Below, piece after piece: positions 34,599 through 42,909 of a stretch of 64,000 bases of DNA. The notes beneath the pieces are model-generated. The model had not been told where the DNA came from. It worked only from the letters and a program-made list of their open reading frames with translations, and did not search any database. Positions within the stretch are counted from its first letter, which is position 1. Every line of letters starts with the position of its first letter. This stretch comes from Legionella antarctica (GTDB lineage: Bacteria > Pseudomonadota > Gammaproteobacteria > Legionellales > Legionellaceae). The position numbers and the translations under genes are program-made. Location: positions 665,001 through 729,000 of the forward strand of contig NZ_AP022839.1 in assembly GCF_011764505.1 (NCBI RefSeq), written 5' to 3'.

Positions 34599-36480
34599 CC
34601 AGCGGTTCCCGCTACCAGTTTCTCCCCACCGATAGGTAATAGAATATTCCCTATCTATTCCTCATGGGCAGCAACAAGCAATTCACAAATCATCTGATTG
34701 CAAAACAAGCACTAATCGTTATCAAAACTCAAAAACTCATTTAAAACCAAAACAATAGCCGTGTTCAAAAATAAGATGCTATGAGGTATTAATGGGATTA
34801 AGTTTGATTTTCTCCTGCCCATGAATAATTGCGTTAAATAAATCATTCCAATTATCAACAAAATATTCACTGAATAGGCGTTTCATTTTATCCCAGAGAC
34901 CAATTTTTGATTGGCGCATTTTTAGTGCTTTTTGGAACATATTACAACAAAGCTCCTGAACCTGATCAACAAAGAAAGCGAGCATCATCAATAAGGCTAG
35001 CATGGTCGAGAGATTTTTATATCCATGTCCAAAATTATGACCAAAGTGGTAGTTTAGGTTTTTGAGTGTATTAAATATGGGATTTTCTATTTTCCAGTTC
35101 GCACGTCCTCCTCGCATAATGTCATAAGCATTGTTATTGGTAATCGTTATGTCAGTGACCCAGCTAAAATGTTGCTTGCCACCCTTTTTATTTGTTTCCC
35201 AGTACTCCATGAAATTTACTTTAAAATCATAATGGCTTGTATTGAGTGGTGCGCCATTAATATAACGGTAACTGTGCGTCACCCCGTCTTCTGTTTTGTG
35301 CTCATAAGTAATACACTCATGTTCGTTGAGCCATTTAAATAGTGCTTTGTGATCCCCTTCTTTAGCACCCGTTATGAACTGCATATCCAGGTTTTTAAGC
35401 TCATTGAGGTGAGGGTAATTTGAAGCCAAGCTGTCTTCAACGACAATGACTTTTAAGTGTGGGTGTTCTCGTTTCAAATCCCTATATAACCGTTTGGAAG
35501 CGTTGCGTTCACAGTCGTTTTTAGTATCGCCATCTTCTTTCATGATAAGTTCTGGTACAAATGGAATAACCACTTTTTTATCCGGGTGAACTATGGCTGC
35601 GCAATACATATTGTGGTAATACGAGACCTTCTCGTCAGGAAATCGAGCATAATGATAGGATTTGATGGCCAGCTCTATTTCCGCCTTAACTTCTTTTGAT
35701 AATTCCTTATACATTTTTTTATCATGCAGCAATGTAGGCAAACTATCGATATCTTTAATTGGAATCAAAGTAATTTTTTTGTGGTCATCTATATACCATA
35801 ATGCAAAATATGTTCGTAGTGGATTAGCTAAAATATAACTACGTGCTTTCAGAGATAGGTCGGTAATAGATTGCTTTGTGGTTAAAACTACAGATAATTT
35901 GTGATCATGCTTAATACAACATTGGTCGCAATGAATTACATTGGATGCAAAAAATCCAGTTCCATCCCCAGCCAGTAAATAACGACCGTTTAGGTAACGA
36001 TAAGATTCCAGGGATTTCCCTCTTTGAAGAAAGGCAAATAACCGCTTATAGACTTTACGCAGAGTAGATGGGGCTCCTTCATCCAATCGCTCGCGCATGT
36101 ACGTATCACTAGGGATCTGTTCAATGCCATAAAGAGTTCCTAAATTATGTTGAACTTGGGGATCCAGTCGGTGACTCCTATCAAATTGGAGTAATGAAGG
36201 GTACTTGAGATTAAACATCGCAAAGGCAGACATCAAACAATCCGTCAACGAAATAACATTTTTCCCTGGCGCAGCATCACGGGGAGATTTGATTTTCTGA
36301 AACTCTTTACGAACTACAGTGATCAACCCAACTGCAGACAAAAATTTTCTTATTGGTAACATCTTTGGACATTCTATCATTCAGTTTTAAATTAAAGATA
36401 AAATAGCAAAAAAGTTTACGAAATAAAATAGTTGGGATGCAGTACTGGCGCACTGTTGAGTAGGTTACGGGAACTGCTGG
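34599..36480 (-). mobile_element. IS with IS4/ISNCY-like transposase, copy 1 (intact)
   Basis: Inverted ends CCAGCGGTTCCCG and, complemented at the right, CCAGCAGTTCCCG. The seven bases ACTGAAT flank both sides (34592-34598, 36481-36487), so insertion is intact. 1882 bp. Confidence 0.85.
34779..36380 (-). CDS. DDE transposase (IS4/ISNCY-like), 533 aa
   Basis: Motifs: SLTDCLMSAFAMFNLKYPSL (N-terminal), LLAGDGTGFF (first Asp), VIVVEDSLASNYPHLNEL (second Asp) and ANWKIENPIFNTLKNLNYHF with FGHGYKNL (Glu). The ENxxFNTLKNxxYHFxHNxGHG block is shared by a group often listed as ISNCY. Complete; a second copy at 42910-44772 is broken. Confidence 0.85.
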   Translation of the reverse strand: MIECPKMLPIRKFLSAVGLITVVRKEFQKIKSPRDAAPGKNVISLTDCLMSAFAMFNLKYPSLLQFDRSHRLDPQVQHNLGTLYGIEQIPSDTYMRERLDEGAPSTLRKVYKRLFAFLQRGKSLESYRYLNGRYLLAGDGTGFFASNVIHCDQCCIKHDHKLSVVLTTKQSITDLSLKARSYILANPLRTYFALWYIDDHKKITLIPIKDIDSLPTLLHDKKMYKELSKEVKAEIELAIKSYHYARFPDEKVSYYHNMYCAAIVHPDKKVVIPFVPELIMKEDGDTKNDCERNASKRLYRDLKREHPHLKVIVVEDSLASNYPHLNELKNLDMQFITGAKEGDHKALFKWLNEHECITYEHKTEDGVTHSYRYINGAPLNTSHYDFKVNFMEYWETNKKGGKQHFSWVTDITITNNNAYDIMRGGRANWKIENPIFNTLKNLNYHFGHNFGHGYKNLSTMLALLMMLAFFVDQVQELCCNMFQKALKMRQSKIGLWDKMKRLFSEYFVDNWNDLFNAIIHGQEKIKLNPINTS

Positions 36481-36504
36481 ACTGAATCTAACTTTATTCT
36501 TTTA

Positions 36505-36624
36505 ATCGAAAGGGAGGTGGCAATTTGCCCTTATCCTTTGAACTTATAAGTATTAAGTGATTATCTATCGAACAGTTTCCAAAATGGAAATAGTTGCTTG
36601 GATCAGTTTTTTCCATTTTGGAAA
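36505..36624. promoter_or_regulatory. Operator-like palindromes left of Bro-N, element II
   Basis: A symmetric site with core GTGGCAATTTGCCC within AAAGGG...CCTTT (about 36505-36535), then two copies of TTTCCA-TGGAAA (36576-36590 and 36610-36624). The same pair of site types occurs in element III at 51161-51407. They lie between the Bro-N gene end and the IS, so their original target gene may have been displaced. Confidence 0.5.
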
Positions 36625-36642
36625 TAACTGATGTCCATGGCT

Positions 36643-37479
36643 TTATTTTTTGCTCGGTAAGGTTTTTTTATTAGGTAAGAAATTATCTTTGCTTACGACC
36701 TTTTTGCCAGTTTTCTCTTCAAGTTCTAAACGTGCCTTTTTAGCTATGCCACCACCTTGTTTACTGGCCTTCTGATTTTCAGTCATTCCTGTGGCATTTG
36801 TAGCCTCCGCAATTTGTCTAGTGGATAGCTCAGCAAGTGCTGTAAAGATTAGCTCTGCTTCACTCATATGATCTCGTAGGTTCTGGGATTTTAGTCCTTT
36901 TGCCTGTTTGTGTTCTTTTACACTCATCCCTGTCCATTCTTGATGAATGATGTTGGTCAAGATTGCAAATTCATTAGGTTCGTGAATGTCGTGTTCTTTC
37001 CAATAATCCGTGAGCTTATTGCGGGTTTCCTGACCCGTCATGCGCTGTTGTATCCATTTTTCACTGTAGCCATGTTGTTTCCATGTTTCTCTGGCTCTAT
37101 CAAGTGCTTGAGAGGGGTCGGACATTTCTTGCATGCGTTCGTAGCCGACTTTTGCTAACCATAATTTAATGGGTTCAGCTTTCGGGCTTGGGATTGATTG
37201 AATGAGACGTAGCAATGTTTCGGCATTTGCAACGTCGGTGAGATATTTTTTGCCATCAGCTGCTTCCAATTTCAGTCGGTGACATTTTGTCACCGACTCA
37301 CTACCCTCTTTGACTAGGCGCTCTTTTAGTTTATTCCAATACTTTCTCGCTGTTTGATATTCAGGTTGTTGTATCAAAGCCTGAACTACATCGACAACTG
37401 AAAAAAACCATATTCCAGTTTCTTCATCATATAAGCGTCTAATGTGATATTGCTCAAAATTGGCTGGGTTACTTTCCAT
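36643..37479 (-). CDS. Bro-N domain protein, phage antirepressor-like
   Basis: The N-terminus (~1-110) is a BRO-N domain: RRLYDEETGIWFFSVVDVVQAL, RKYWNKLKERL, ESVTKCHRLKLEAADGKKYLTDVANAETLLRLIQSIPSPKAEPIKLWLAKVG (broken here only by reading order). The C-terminal ~130 residues have a second conserved part, MTGQETRNKLTDYW and GLKSQNLRDHMSEAELIFTA. BRO-N proteins bind DNA and act as antirepressors in phages. It takes the place next to int that rhuM has in elements I and III. The DNA for SVTKCHR is a perfect palindrome (37274-37298). Confidence 0.8.
   Translation of the reverse strand: MESNPANFEQYHIRRLYDEETGIWFFSVVDVVQALIQQPEYQTARKYWNKLKERLVKEGSESVTKCHRLKLEAADGKKYLTDVANAETLLRLIQSIPSPKAEPIKLWLAKVGYERMQEMSDPSQALDRARETWKQHGYSEKWIQQRMTGQETRNKLTDYWKEHDIHEPNEFAILTNIIHQEWTGMSVKEHKQAKGLKSQNLRDHMSEAELIFTALAELSTRQIAEATNATGMTENQKASKQGGGIAKKARLELEEKTGKKVVSKDNFLPNKKTLPSKK
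37274..37298. promoter_or_regulatory. 25-bp perfect palindrome inside the Bro-N gene
   Basis: Arms AGTCGGTGACA (37274-37284) and TGTCACCGACT (37288-37298), 3-base centre. The inner GTGACA-TGTCAC recurs in intergenic palindromes at 33933, 25476 and, degenerate, 57281. Confidence 0.5.
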
Positions 37480-37488
37480 ATAAATTCC

Positions 37489-38712
37489 TTATTGTTCTGA
37501 TATTCTTTTGGGTTGGATTATTACTACATTGTCCTGCTGCATATTTTCAATTAGCTCTGACCAGGCATTTAAAGCTTCTTTCCGTTGAGGCAGCATTTCA
37601 TTTTTATTGTAAGTGGCCATGATCTTCGGCATTTTATGTCCTAGGCATTTCTCAATTACCACTGGATCAACATGCAACGCTTCACCAAGCTGAGTTGCAA
37701 AGGTGCGTCTTAAATCATGAGCTGTCCAATGCGGAATGCCGACTCGTGATTGTATTCGGATTACTGCTCTTGGCATAGCTCGGTCGGATAAAATACTTTG
37801 GCTGTCTGCACCTGTTATGACGTATTCAGAATCGCTGTGTGCTTGAAGTTCTCGTAATACTTTTTTGGTCAGTTCTGTTAGGTGGATTCTCATGACTATG
37901 TTTGTTTTGGTATTTTCGGCAGGGATCGTCCATAAGGAGTTATCAAAATCGAATTCTGACCATTTGGCTACTCGGATTTCTCCTGTTCTAACTCCTGTTA
38001 ACAGGATGATCTTTAGGGCTGCTCTAATCTGGAAAGAGGTGCCGTGTTCTTCGCTATCGAGGAATTGCCAGAGGATTTTTACTTCATCAAGGGTTAAATA
38101 ACGTTCTCTGGGCTTTTCTATACCGCCTATGTCTCTGGCTCGTATGGTCATGGCAGGATTTACTAGCATTTCACCTCTGCTTACTGCGTAGTTGAATGCT
38201 TGTTTTAGCGTACTTAAGACTTTATTGGCATGCACTGGTGAGCCACGGCCTACAATTTTATCCAGGGCTTGGGTGATTTCTCTTGTTTTTAAGTGTTCCA
38301 GTTTCTTATTGCCCAATAGGGGAATGATATCCACTTTGATGTGTTGCCATATTTGCAGCGGTTGGGCGCGGTGTTTTTCAATGTAATTGGTATACCAATG
38401 GAGTATCAGATTTTTTATTGTGCTTTGCTCTTTCTGTTTTTGTTCTGCAATCTGCTCTTTGGGGTTTACCTCGCCATGGCGTATGTCGCTTAAATCGATA
38501 AAGCGTTTTTTGGCTTCCGATAAACTCATAGCAGGGTAGTGGCCTATGGTGATGAAATGCCTTTGACCGTTGATTCTGTAACGATAAAGAAACGTCTTTA
38601 GCCCTTTGGGGGTTACACGAATACCAAAACCTCCATCTCTGAACTCTTCATAGCGAGAAGATCTTGGTTTTAGCGATCGAATATAGGCGTCTGTAAATTG
38701 TCTTTCCATCAT
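37489..38712 (-). CDS. int: Tyrosine-type integrase of element II
   Basis: The 407-residue protein has the DUF4102 arm domain (YIRSLKPRSSRYEEFRDGGFGIRVT), the core catalytic Arg in TGVRTGEIRVAKWSE, HDLRRTF and LGHKMPKIMATYNK with Tyr. Related to, but clearly different from, the element I and III enzymes, and active on the same tRNA-Pro core. The Bro-N gene follows 9 bases downstream. An upstream arm-like repeat (AGGTGTACTT and AGGTGTGCTT, 38728-38752) differs from those of the other elements. Confidence 0.95.
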   Translation of the reverse strand: MMERQFTDAYIRSLKPRSSRYEEFRDGGFGIRVTPKGLKTFLYRYRINGQRHFITIGHYPAMSLSEAKKRFIDLSDIRHGEVNPKEQIAEQKQKEQSTIKNLILHWYTNYIEKHRAQPLQIWQHIKVDIIPLLGNKKLEHLKTREITQALDKIVGRGSPVHANKVLSTLKQAFNYAVSRGEMLVNPAMTIRARDIGGIEKPRERYLTLDEVKILWQFLDSEEHGTSFQIRAALKIILLTGVRTGEIRVAKWSEFDFDNSLWTIPAENTKTNIVMRIHLTELTKKVLRELQAHSDSEYVITGADSQSILSDRAMPRAVIRIQSRVGIPHWTAHDLRRTFATQLGEALHVDPVVIEKCLGHKMPKIMATYNKNEMLPQRKEALNAWSELIENMQQDNVVIIQPKRISEQ

Positions 38713-38881
38713 TGCACCACTTAAAAATTAGGTGTACTTCTAGGTGTGCTTTCGTGAGTTCTCACATGAAATCGTTTGATATTTTTTGAAGTATAGCAGA
38801 TGGTAAAAATTAATAAAATACAATAAGTTAATTATACTTTTTGATATCAATTGATACTGTTTGAAAACGGTATTTTTAAGA

Positions 38882-38926
38882 ATGGGGTGCTAGTGGTCGA
38901 AGGTTCAAATCCTTCCGTCCCGACCA
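38882..38926. repeat. attachment core between elements II and III (45 bp)
   Basis: Exact match to the last 45 bases of tRNA-Pro (from the anticodon loop to CCA). Followed by the same CCCAGTAAGGGTT as at 26930. Confidence 0.92.
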
Positions 38927-39587
38927 AGCCCAGTAAGGGTTATACGGAACAATCACCCTTCTCAAAATAATGGGGTCTTTCCCAATTACGGGGGCACTCA
39001 TCAGTTAACCGCACAGCACCCTAACACGGGTTCTATAATTTTCAAAGTTACGAAAGCCATAAGCTCTTCTTTGTATCAACTTCATCTTTCTATGAAACCC
39101 TTCTGTAATGCCATTAGACTTCCTAAAACGCCACATACGTACTATCTCTTCTTTCCATTGGCAAAATGTTTTTCCGAGAGCTGCCAACGCTTTAAATGGA
39201 CTACTTTTCAGGTCATCGAGCATATTTAAAAACTGAGGAATCTTTTTTTTACACCAATCCTTATTCATGGACTTGTGTAGGAGCAATGAATGAACTTGTT
39301 GCTGGAACTGATATATAGCGTTTATAGCCGGATTGTCTTCAAGAAATGCATCACGCTTAATCCTTCTTTGAGGAGTCAATCTATCAGGTCGTGTACGCAG
39401 TAAAGCTAATATACCTCGGTTACTTTTTACTTGGCTCGATAGCTCGCGGTAAGTCATCATACATTGATGTTGCAGCAAGCGAATGACATGAAAACGATCT
39501 GCCACTATTTTTGCATTGGGAAAATGTTTTTTAACAATGGAGCGGTACGTACTACTTAAATCCATACAGACTGGGTATTCCTGCCCA

Positions 39588-39669
39588 TCGTGATCAGTCA
39601 TTATCGCCCTACCGTGATCAGTGATTATCGCTTGATCGTGATCACCGATTATCGCCTGATCGTGATCAC
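39588..39669. repeat. 24-bp tandem repeats in IS21 left end
   Basis: Three tandem ~24-base units of the form GTGATCA-N3-ATTATCGCC-N5, followed by a partial GTGATCACT. Single GTGATCAC/GATAATCGG units occur in inverted form at the right end (42150-42186). IS21 elements carry such multiple terminal repeats as transposase binding sites. Confidence 0.75.
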
Positions 39670-39779
39670 TTTTCCCAAAAAACAGGAATAGGTGATCACG
39701 ATGCCACCACTCCATATGGGGCGTGGCTTTTGCAAGCATTAGCACCGGTTATACTAGTTAGTTTAATCGGAGAGTAAAA

Positions 39780-41330
39780 ATGTCAGCAAAAGGAACATCT
39801 ATGCGTAAATTGATTCAGATACTGCGTCTTCATTTTGAGTTAAAATTAAGCAGGCGCCAAATAGCAAACAGTCTTAGTGTATCGGTTGGTGTGGTTATCA
39901 AATACATCAATCGAGCCCTGGATAAAAATCTTTCATGGCCTCTTCCTGAGGGGATGGACGAGCCAGCTTTACTTGAAATTTTAAAGCCGAAAGCCGCTCA
40001 TGCCAGCCTAAACAAGGCGCTAGACTTAATAGATTTCGCAAAAACTCACCAAGAATTAAGCCGAAAAGGCGTCACATTACAGTTGCTTTGGGATGAACAT
40101 CAATCAGAACAAGAAGGCGCTTTAAGCTATTCTCGTTATTGTTACCACTATCGTGCTTATAAGCAAAGCCTAAAACGCTCGTTGCGTCAGACACATAAGG
40201 CGGGAGATAAGGTTTTTATTGATTACAGCGGTGTTACGTTCAGTATTATTGATCCTGAAACAAATGACATCAGGGCTGCTGAAATTTTCGTAGGTGTTTT
40301 GGGTGCCTCTAAGTATACGTTTGCTGAAGCCACATGGTCTCAGCAACTTCCTGACTTTTTGGGTTCTCAACGCCGGATGTTTGAGTTTTTTGGCGGTGTT
40401 CCAGCACTTGTTGTGCCAGATAATCTCCGTTCAGCCATCAGTAAATCATGTCGATATGAGCCTGATACGAATCCAACATACGCACACTTCATTGAGCATT
40501 ATGGCACAGCTGTACTTCCAGCAAGGCCTTATCGTCCTCAAGACAAAGCATCTGTTGAATCAGGTGTTCAAGTTGCTCAACGTTGGATATTAGCCCGATT
40601 ACGACATCAAACCTTTGTGGGTCTTAATGAACTCAATGCAGAGATTGCACGGCTATTAACCATAATGAACCAAAAACCATTTCAAAAACTACCTGGATGT
40701 CGCGAGTCAGTCTTCATGGAAATGGACAAACCTGTATTAAAACCGTTACCAGCAGATGCCTATTATTACAGGCAGTACAAAGCGTCTCGCGCAGGTATTG
40801 ATTACCATGTTGTGCTTCAAGGGCATTATTACAGCGTGCCTCATAGGTACTGCGGCCAGCTCATTGATTTATGGTTTAACCAGCATACGGTTGAATGTTA
40901 TTTTGAAGGAGAGCGCATAGCGATGCATCTGTATTCAAGCATACCAGGTAAACAATCCACGATTTCTCATCACATGCCCAAGAGGCACCGCATACACACC
41001 GAGCAATCAAAAGAGAGATATTTACGGTGGGCGAGCGAGATAGGTGCTTGCACACACATGGTCGTAAAAAGAATATTTGATGAAAAACCTCACCCCGAAC
41101 AGGCTTACCGTTCCTGCCTTGGTATTTTGAAACTAGCGAAACGCTATGGAGAAATCCGTTTAGAGCAAGCCTGCTCCTATGGTGTACACCAGGGGGCATA
41201 CAGCCGTAAAAGCGTGTTATCCATTCTAGAAAATAACCTTGACCAAGGAGCAAAAATTCATGCATCACGTGACGTGAACCTACATGGATTAACGCATGAC
41301 AACATTAGGGGCTCTCAGTATTACCACTGA
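39780..41330 (+). CDS. istA: IS21 transposase IstA
   Basis: The 516-residue protein has an N-terminal HTH (LSRRQIANSLSVSVGVVIKYI), then an rve-type DDE domain with KVFIDYSGVTF (first Asp), LVVPDNLRSAISK (second Asp) and RPQDKASVESGVQVAQRW (Glu), and the Mu-like C-terminal part. GGAG lies 9 bases before the ATG. Acts with IstB. Confidence 0.92.
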   Translation: MSAKGTSMRKLIQILRLHFELKLSRRQIANSLSVSVGVVIKYINRALDKNLSWPLPEGMDEPALLEILKPKAAHASLNKALDLIDFAKTHQELSRKGVTLQLLWDEHQSEQEGALSYSRYCYHYRAYKQSLKRSLRQTHKAGDKVFIDYSGVTFSIIDPETNDIRAAEIFVGVLGASKYTFAEATWSQQLPDFLGSQRRMFEFFGGVPALVVPDNLRSAISKSCRYEPDTNPTYAHFIEHYGTAVLPARPYRPQDKASVESGVQVAQRWILARLRHQTFVGLNELNAEIARLLTIMNQKPFQKLPGCRESVFMEMDKPVLKPLPADAYYYRQYKASRAGIDYHVVLQGHYYSVPHRYCGQLIDLWFNQHTVECYFEGERIAMHLYSSIPGKQSTISHHMPKRHRIHTEQSKERYLRWASEIGACTHMVVKRIFDEKPHPEQAYRSCLGILKLAKRYGEIRLEQACSYGVHQGAYSRKSVLSILENNLDQGAKIHASRDVNLHGLTHDNIRGSQYYH

Positions 41331-41370
41331 GTCTGTATCAACAATTTTTAATTAAAAAACAAGGAAAAAA

Positions 41371-42108
41371 ATGAACAATGAATCCGTATTAGAACAAATG
41401 AGACAACTAAAAATGACGGGCATGCAGGAGGGCTTTCGTGAACAACAAAGCCAACCCAAACACGCCGACTTAAGCTTTGAAGAGAGGTTAAGTCTCTTGT
41501 TGGACCGCGAAATACTACGCAGAGACAATAATCGTGTGCAGAGTTTACAGCGGCGAGCAAAACTCAGGCAATCTGCAGCCATTGAAGATGTTTGTTATAA
41601 AAATAAGAGGGGTTTGGAAAAGGCAAAAGTGATGGCTCTTGCTAAATGTGACTTTGTTCGTCACCATCAAAATTTACTTATAACCGGACCTACCGGCTGC
41701 GGGAAAACATATCTTTCATGCGCTATCGGAAACCAAGCTTGCCGTCTAGGTTATAAAGTTCGCTATTTATTGTTAACGCGATTTTTAGAAGAAATGAGCA
41801 TCTCACATGCCGATGGAAGCTATGCCAAGTTAATGACGCAATTACACAAGGATGATGTACTGATTCTTGATGACTTTGGATTAACAGCAATCAATGCAGC
41901 ACAACGCCACGACTTGTTTAATCTTATTGAAGATCGGTATCAGCTAAAATCGACCATTATTACAAGCCAGTTTCCTGTGGCTAAATGGCATGAGTATTTA
42001 GGTGAGCCAACCATCGCCGATGCCATACTCGATCGCATCTCTGAAAATGCACATCGAATAGAACTCAACGGAGAGTCCATGAGAAAAAAAGAAATTGCTT
42101 CATCGTGA
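41371..42108 (+). CDS. istB: IS21 helper ATPase IstB
   Basis: The 245-residue AAA+ protein has LLITGPTGCGKTYLSCAIGN (Walker A), DDVLILDDFGL (Walker B) and the DnaC/IstB end AILDRISENAHRIELNGESMR. It helps IstA choose and remodel target DNA. Confidence 0.92.
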   Translation: MNNESVLEQMRQLKMTGMQEGFREQQSQPKHADLSFEERLSLLLDREILRRDNNRVQSLQRRAKLRQSAAIEDVCYKNKRGLEKAKVMALAKCDFVRHHQNLLITGPTGCGKTYLSCAIGNQACRLGYKVRYLLLTRFLEEMSISHADGSYAKLMTQLHKDDVLILDDFGLTAINAAQRHDLFNLIEDRYQLKSTIITSQFPVAKWHEYLGEPTIADAILDRISENAHRIELNGESMRKKEIASS

Positions 42109-42909
42109 TCACTTTGTAATAATCTCACCGCTTGTAAAAACAGCGCAGTAATAGGTGATCACGCTAGGCGATAATCGGTGATCACGTTCGCAGGAATACC
42201 CACAGACTACTTTAACGCGTTCCTTACCTACAAGGGATGCAAGATAACTGGAAAGGTCTGCTTCACTTCGTCCTTTAACGATATCAAAAATTTTATGCTT
42301 TTTGAGGTCACACAGTGTGGTTGCAAATCCCTGTTTTCGACTAAAGTGTTCATAAATGCCAAGCACCACGGGGCATGGTGTGTTCATTAGCTCTCTTGCT
42401 TGCTCCTGATAATGGCGATGATACCAACGTTCAATGGTGGCTTTTCCTTTCTTAAATTGTTGGGCAAGGTCTTTTTGAGAAATACCGCGTGTATGATCAT
42501 GAAACACTGCAGCCTGTAAGCGCCAGGTTGAACGTTGATGTTTATTAATACCAGGAAATTGTTGATTACCATAACGCTTGCATGTATTGCAGTAAAGTTT
42601 ATAAGCCTTGAAACGTAATAGACTGCGACGATGGCCAATTAGTTCATGCGACACTGTTCGAGTATAGGAGGCCTTCTTTCGCACCGCTTTACTCTGACAA
42701 TGGGCACAGCGAGGTAACCGATGATAGGATATGTCTAATATAAGAGGTTGATATCCACTCACTTTTACTATGGAAAATCCAGGTAAATTTAAGATAAGAT
42801 TATACTTGGGCAGCAGTTCCCGTAACCTACTCAACAGTGCGCCAGTACTGCATCCCAACTATTTTATTTCGTAAACTTTTTTGCTATTTTATCTTTAATT
42901 TAAAACTGA

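Larger units (their letters stand above)
26930..38926. mobile_element. Integrated element II
   Basis: It lies between att cores at 26881-26929 and 38882-38926, about 12 kb. It carries its own integrase and a Bro-N gene at the right, an HTH regulator, a replication initiator-like gene with repeats, and a nuclease-ATPase fragment at the left. Three IS insertions interrupt it. A left arm repeat (GGCTACACTT twice, 26973-26998) lies near the left core and differs from that of element I, so this is an independent integration and not a duplication. Confidence 0.85.
39572..42202 (+). mobile_element. IS21-family element 1
   Basis: Ends TGGGTATTCCTGC and GCAGGAATACCCA are inverted repeats. CAGAC flanks both sides (39567-39571 and 42203-42207). 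2631 bp, with istA and istB in order. Inserted in ISL3 copy B. Confidence 0.92.
38973..42807 (-). mobile_element. ISL3-family copy B, split by IS21 and cut by another IS
   Basis: The left end GGTCTTTCCCAATTACGGGG is like the ISL3 end at 27020. The transposase is a diverged relative of the element II copy. IS21 (39572-42202) divides it and the IS4-like element removes its right end at about 42807. Confidence 0.8.
39005..42807 (-). pseudogene. ISL3 transposase, split by IS21
   Basis: The N-terminal part (NLILNLPGFSIVKVSGYQPLIL to KERVKVVC) lies at 42203-42807 and the C-terminal part (MDLSSTYRSIVKKHFP to VRVLCG) at 39005-39571. Joining across the IS21 and its CAGAC duplication restores the VxCMDLSSTYRS motif. 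The first ~12 residues are also lost at the right side. Confidence 0.88.

Noticed and set aside
36505..36624. TTTCCA-TGGAAA palindromes considered as terminators
   Set aside because: AT-rich stems of 6 bp with no T-run, and the same sites recur upstream of a gene in element III; operator is more likely.
39588..39669. 24-bp repeats considered as CRISPR repeats
   Set aside because: Directly tandem without unique spacers and located within an IS21 end.
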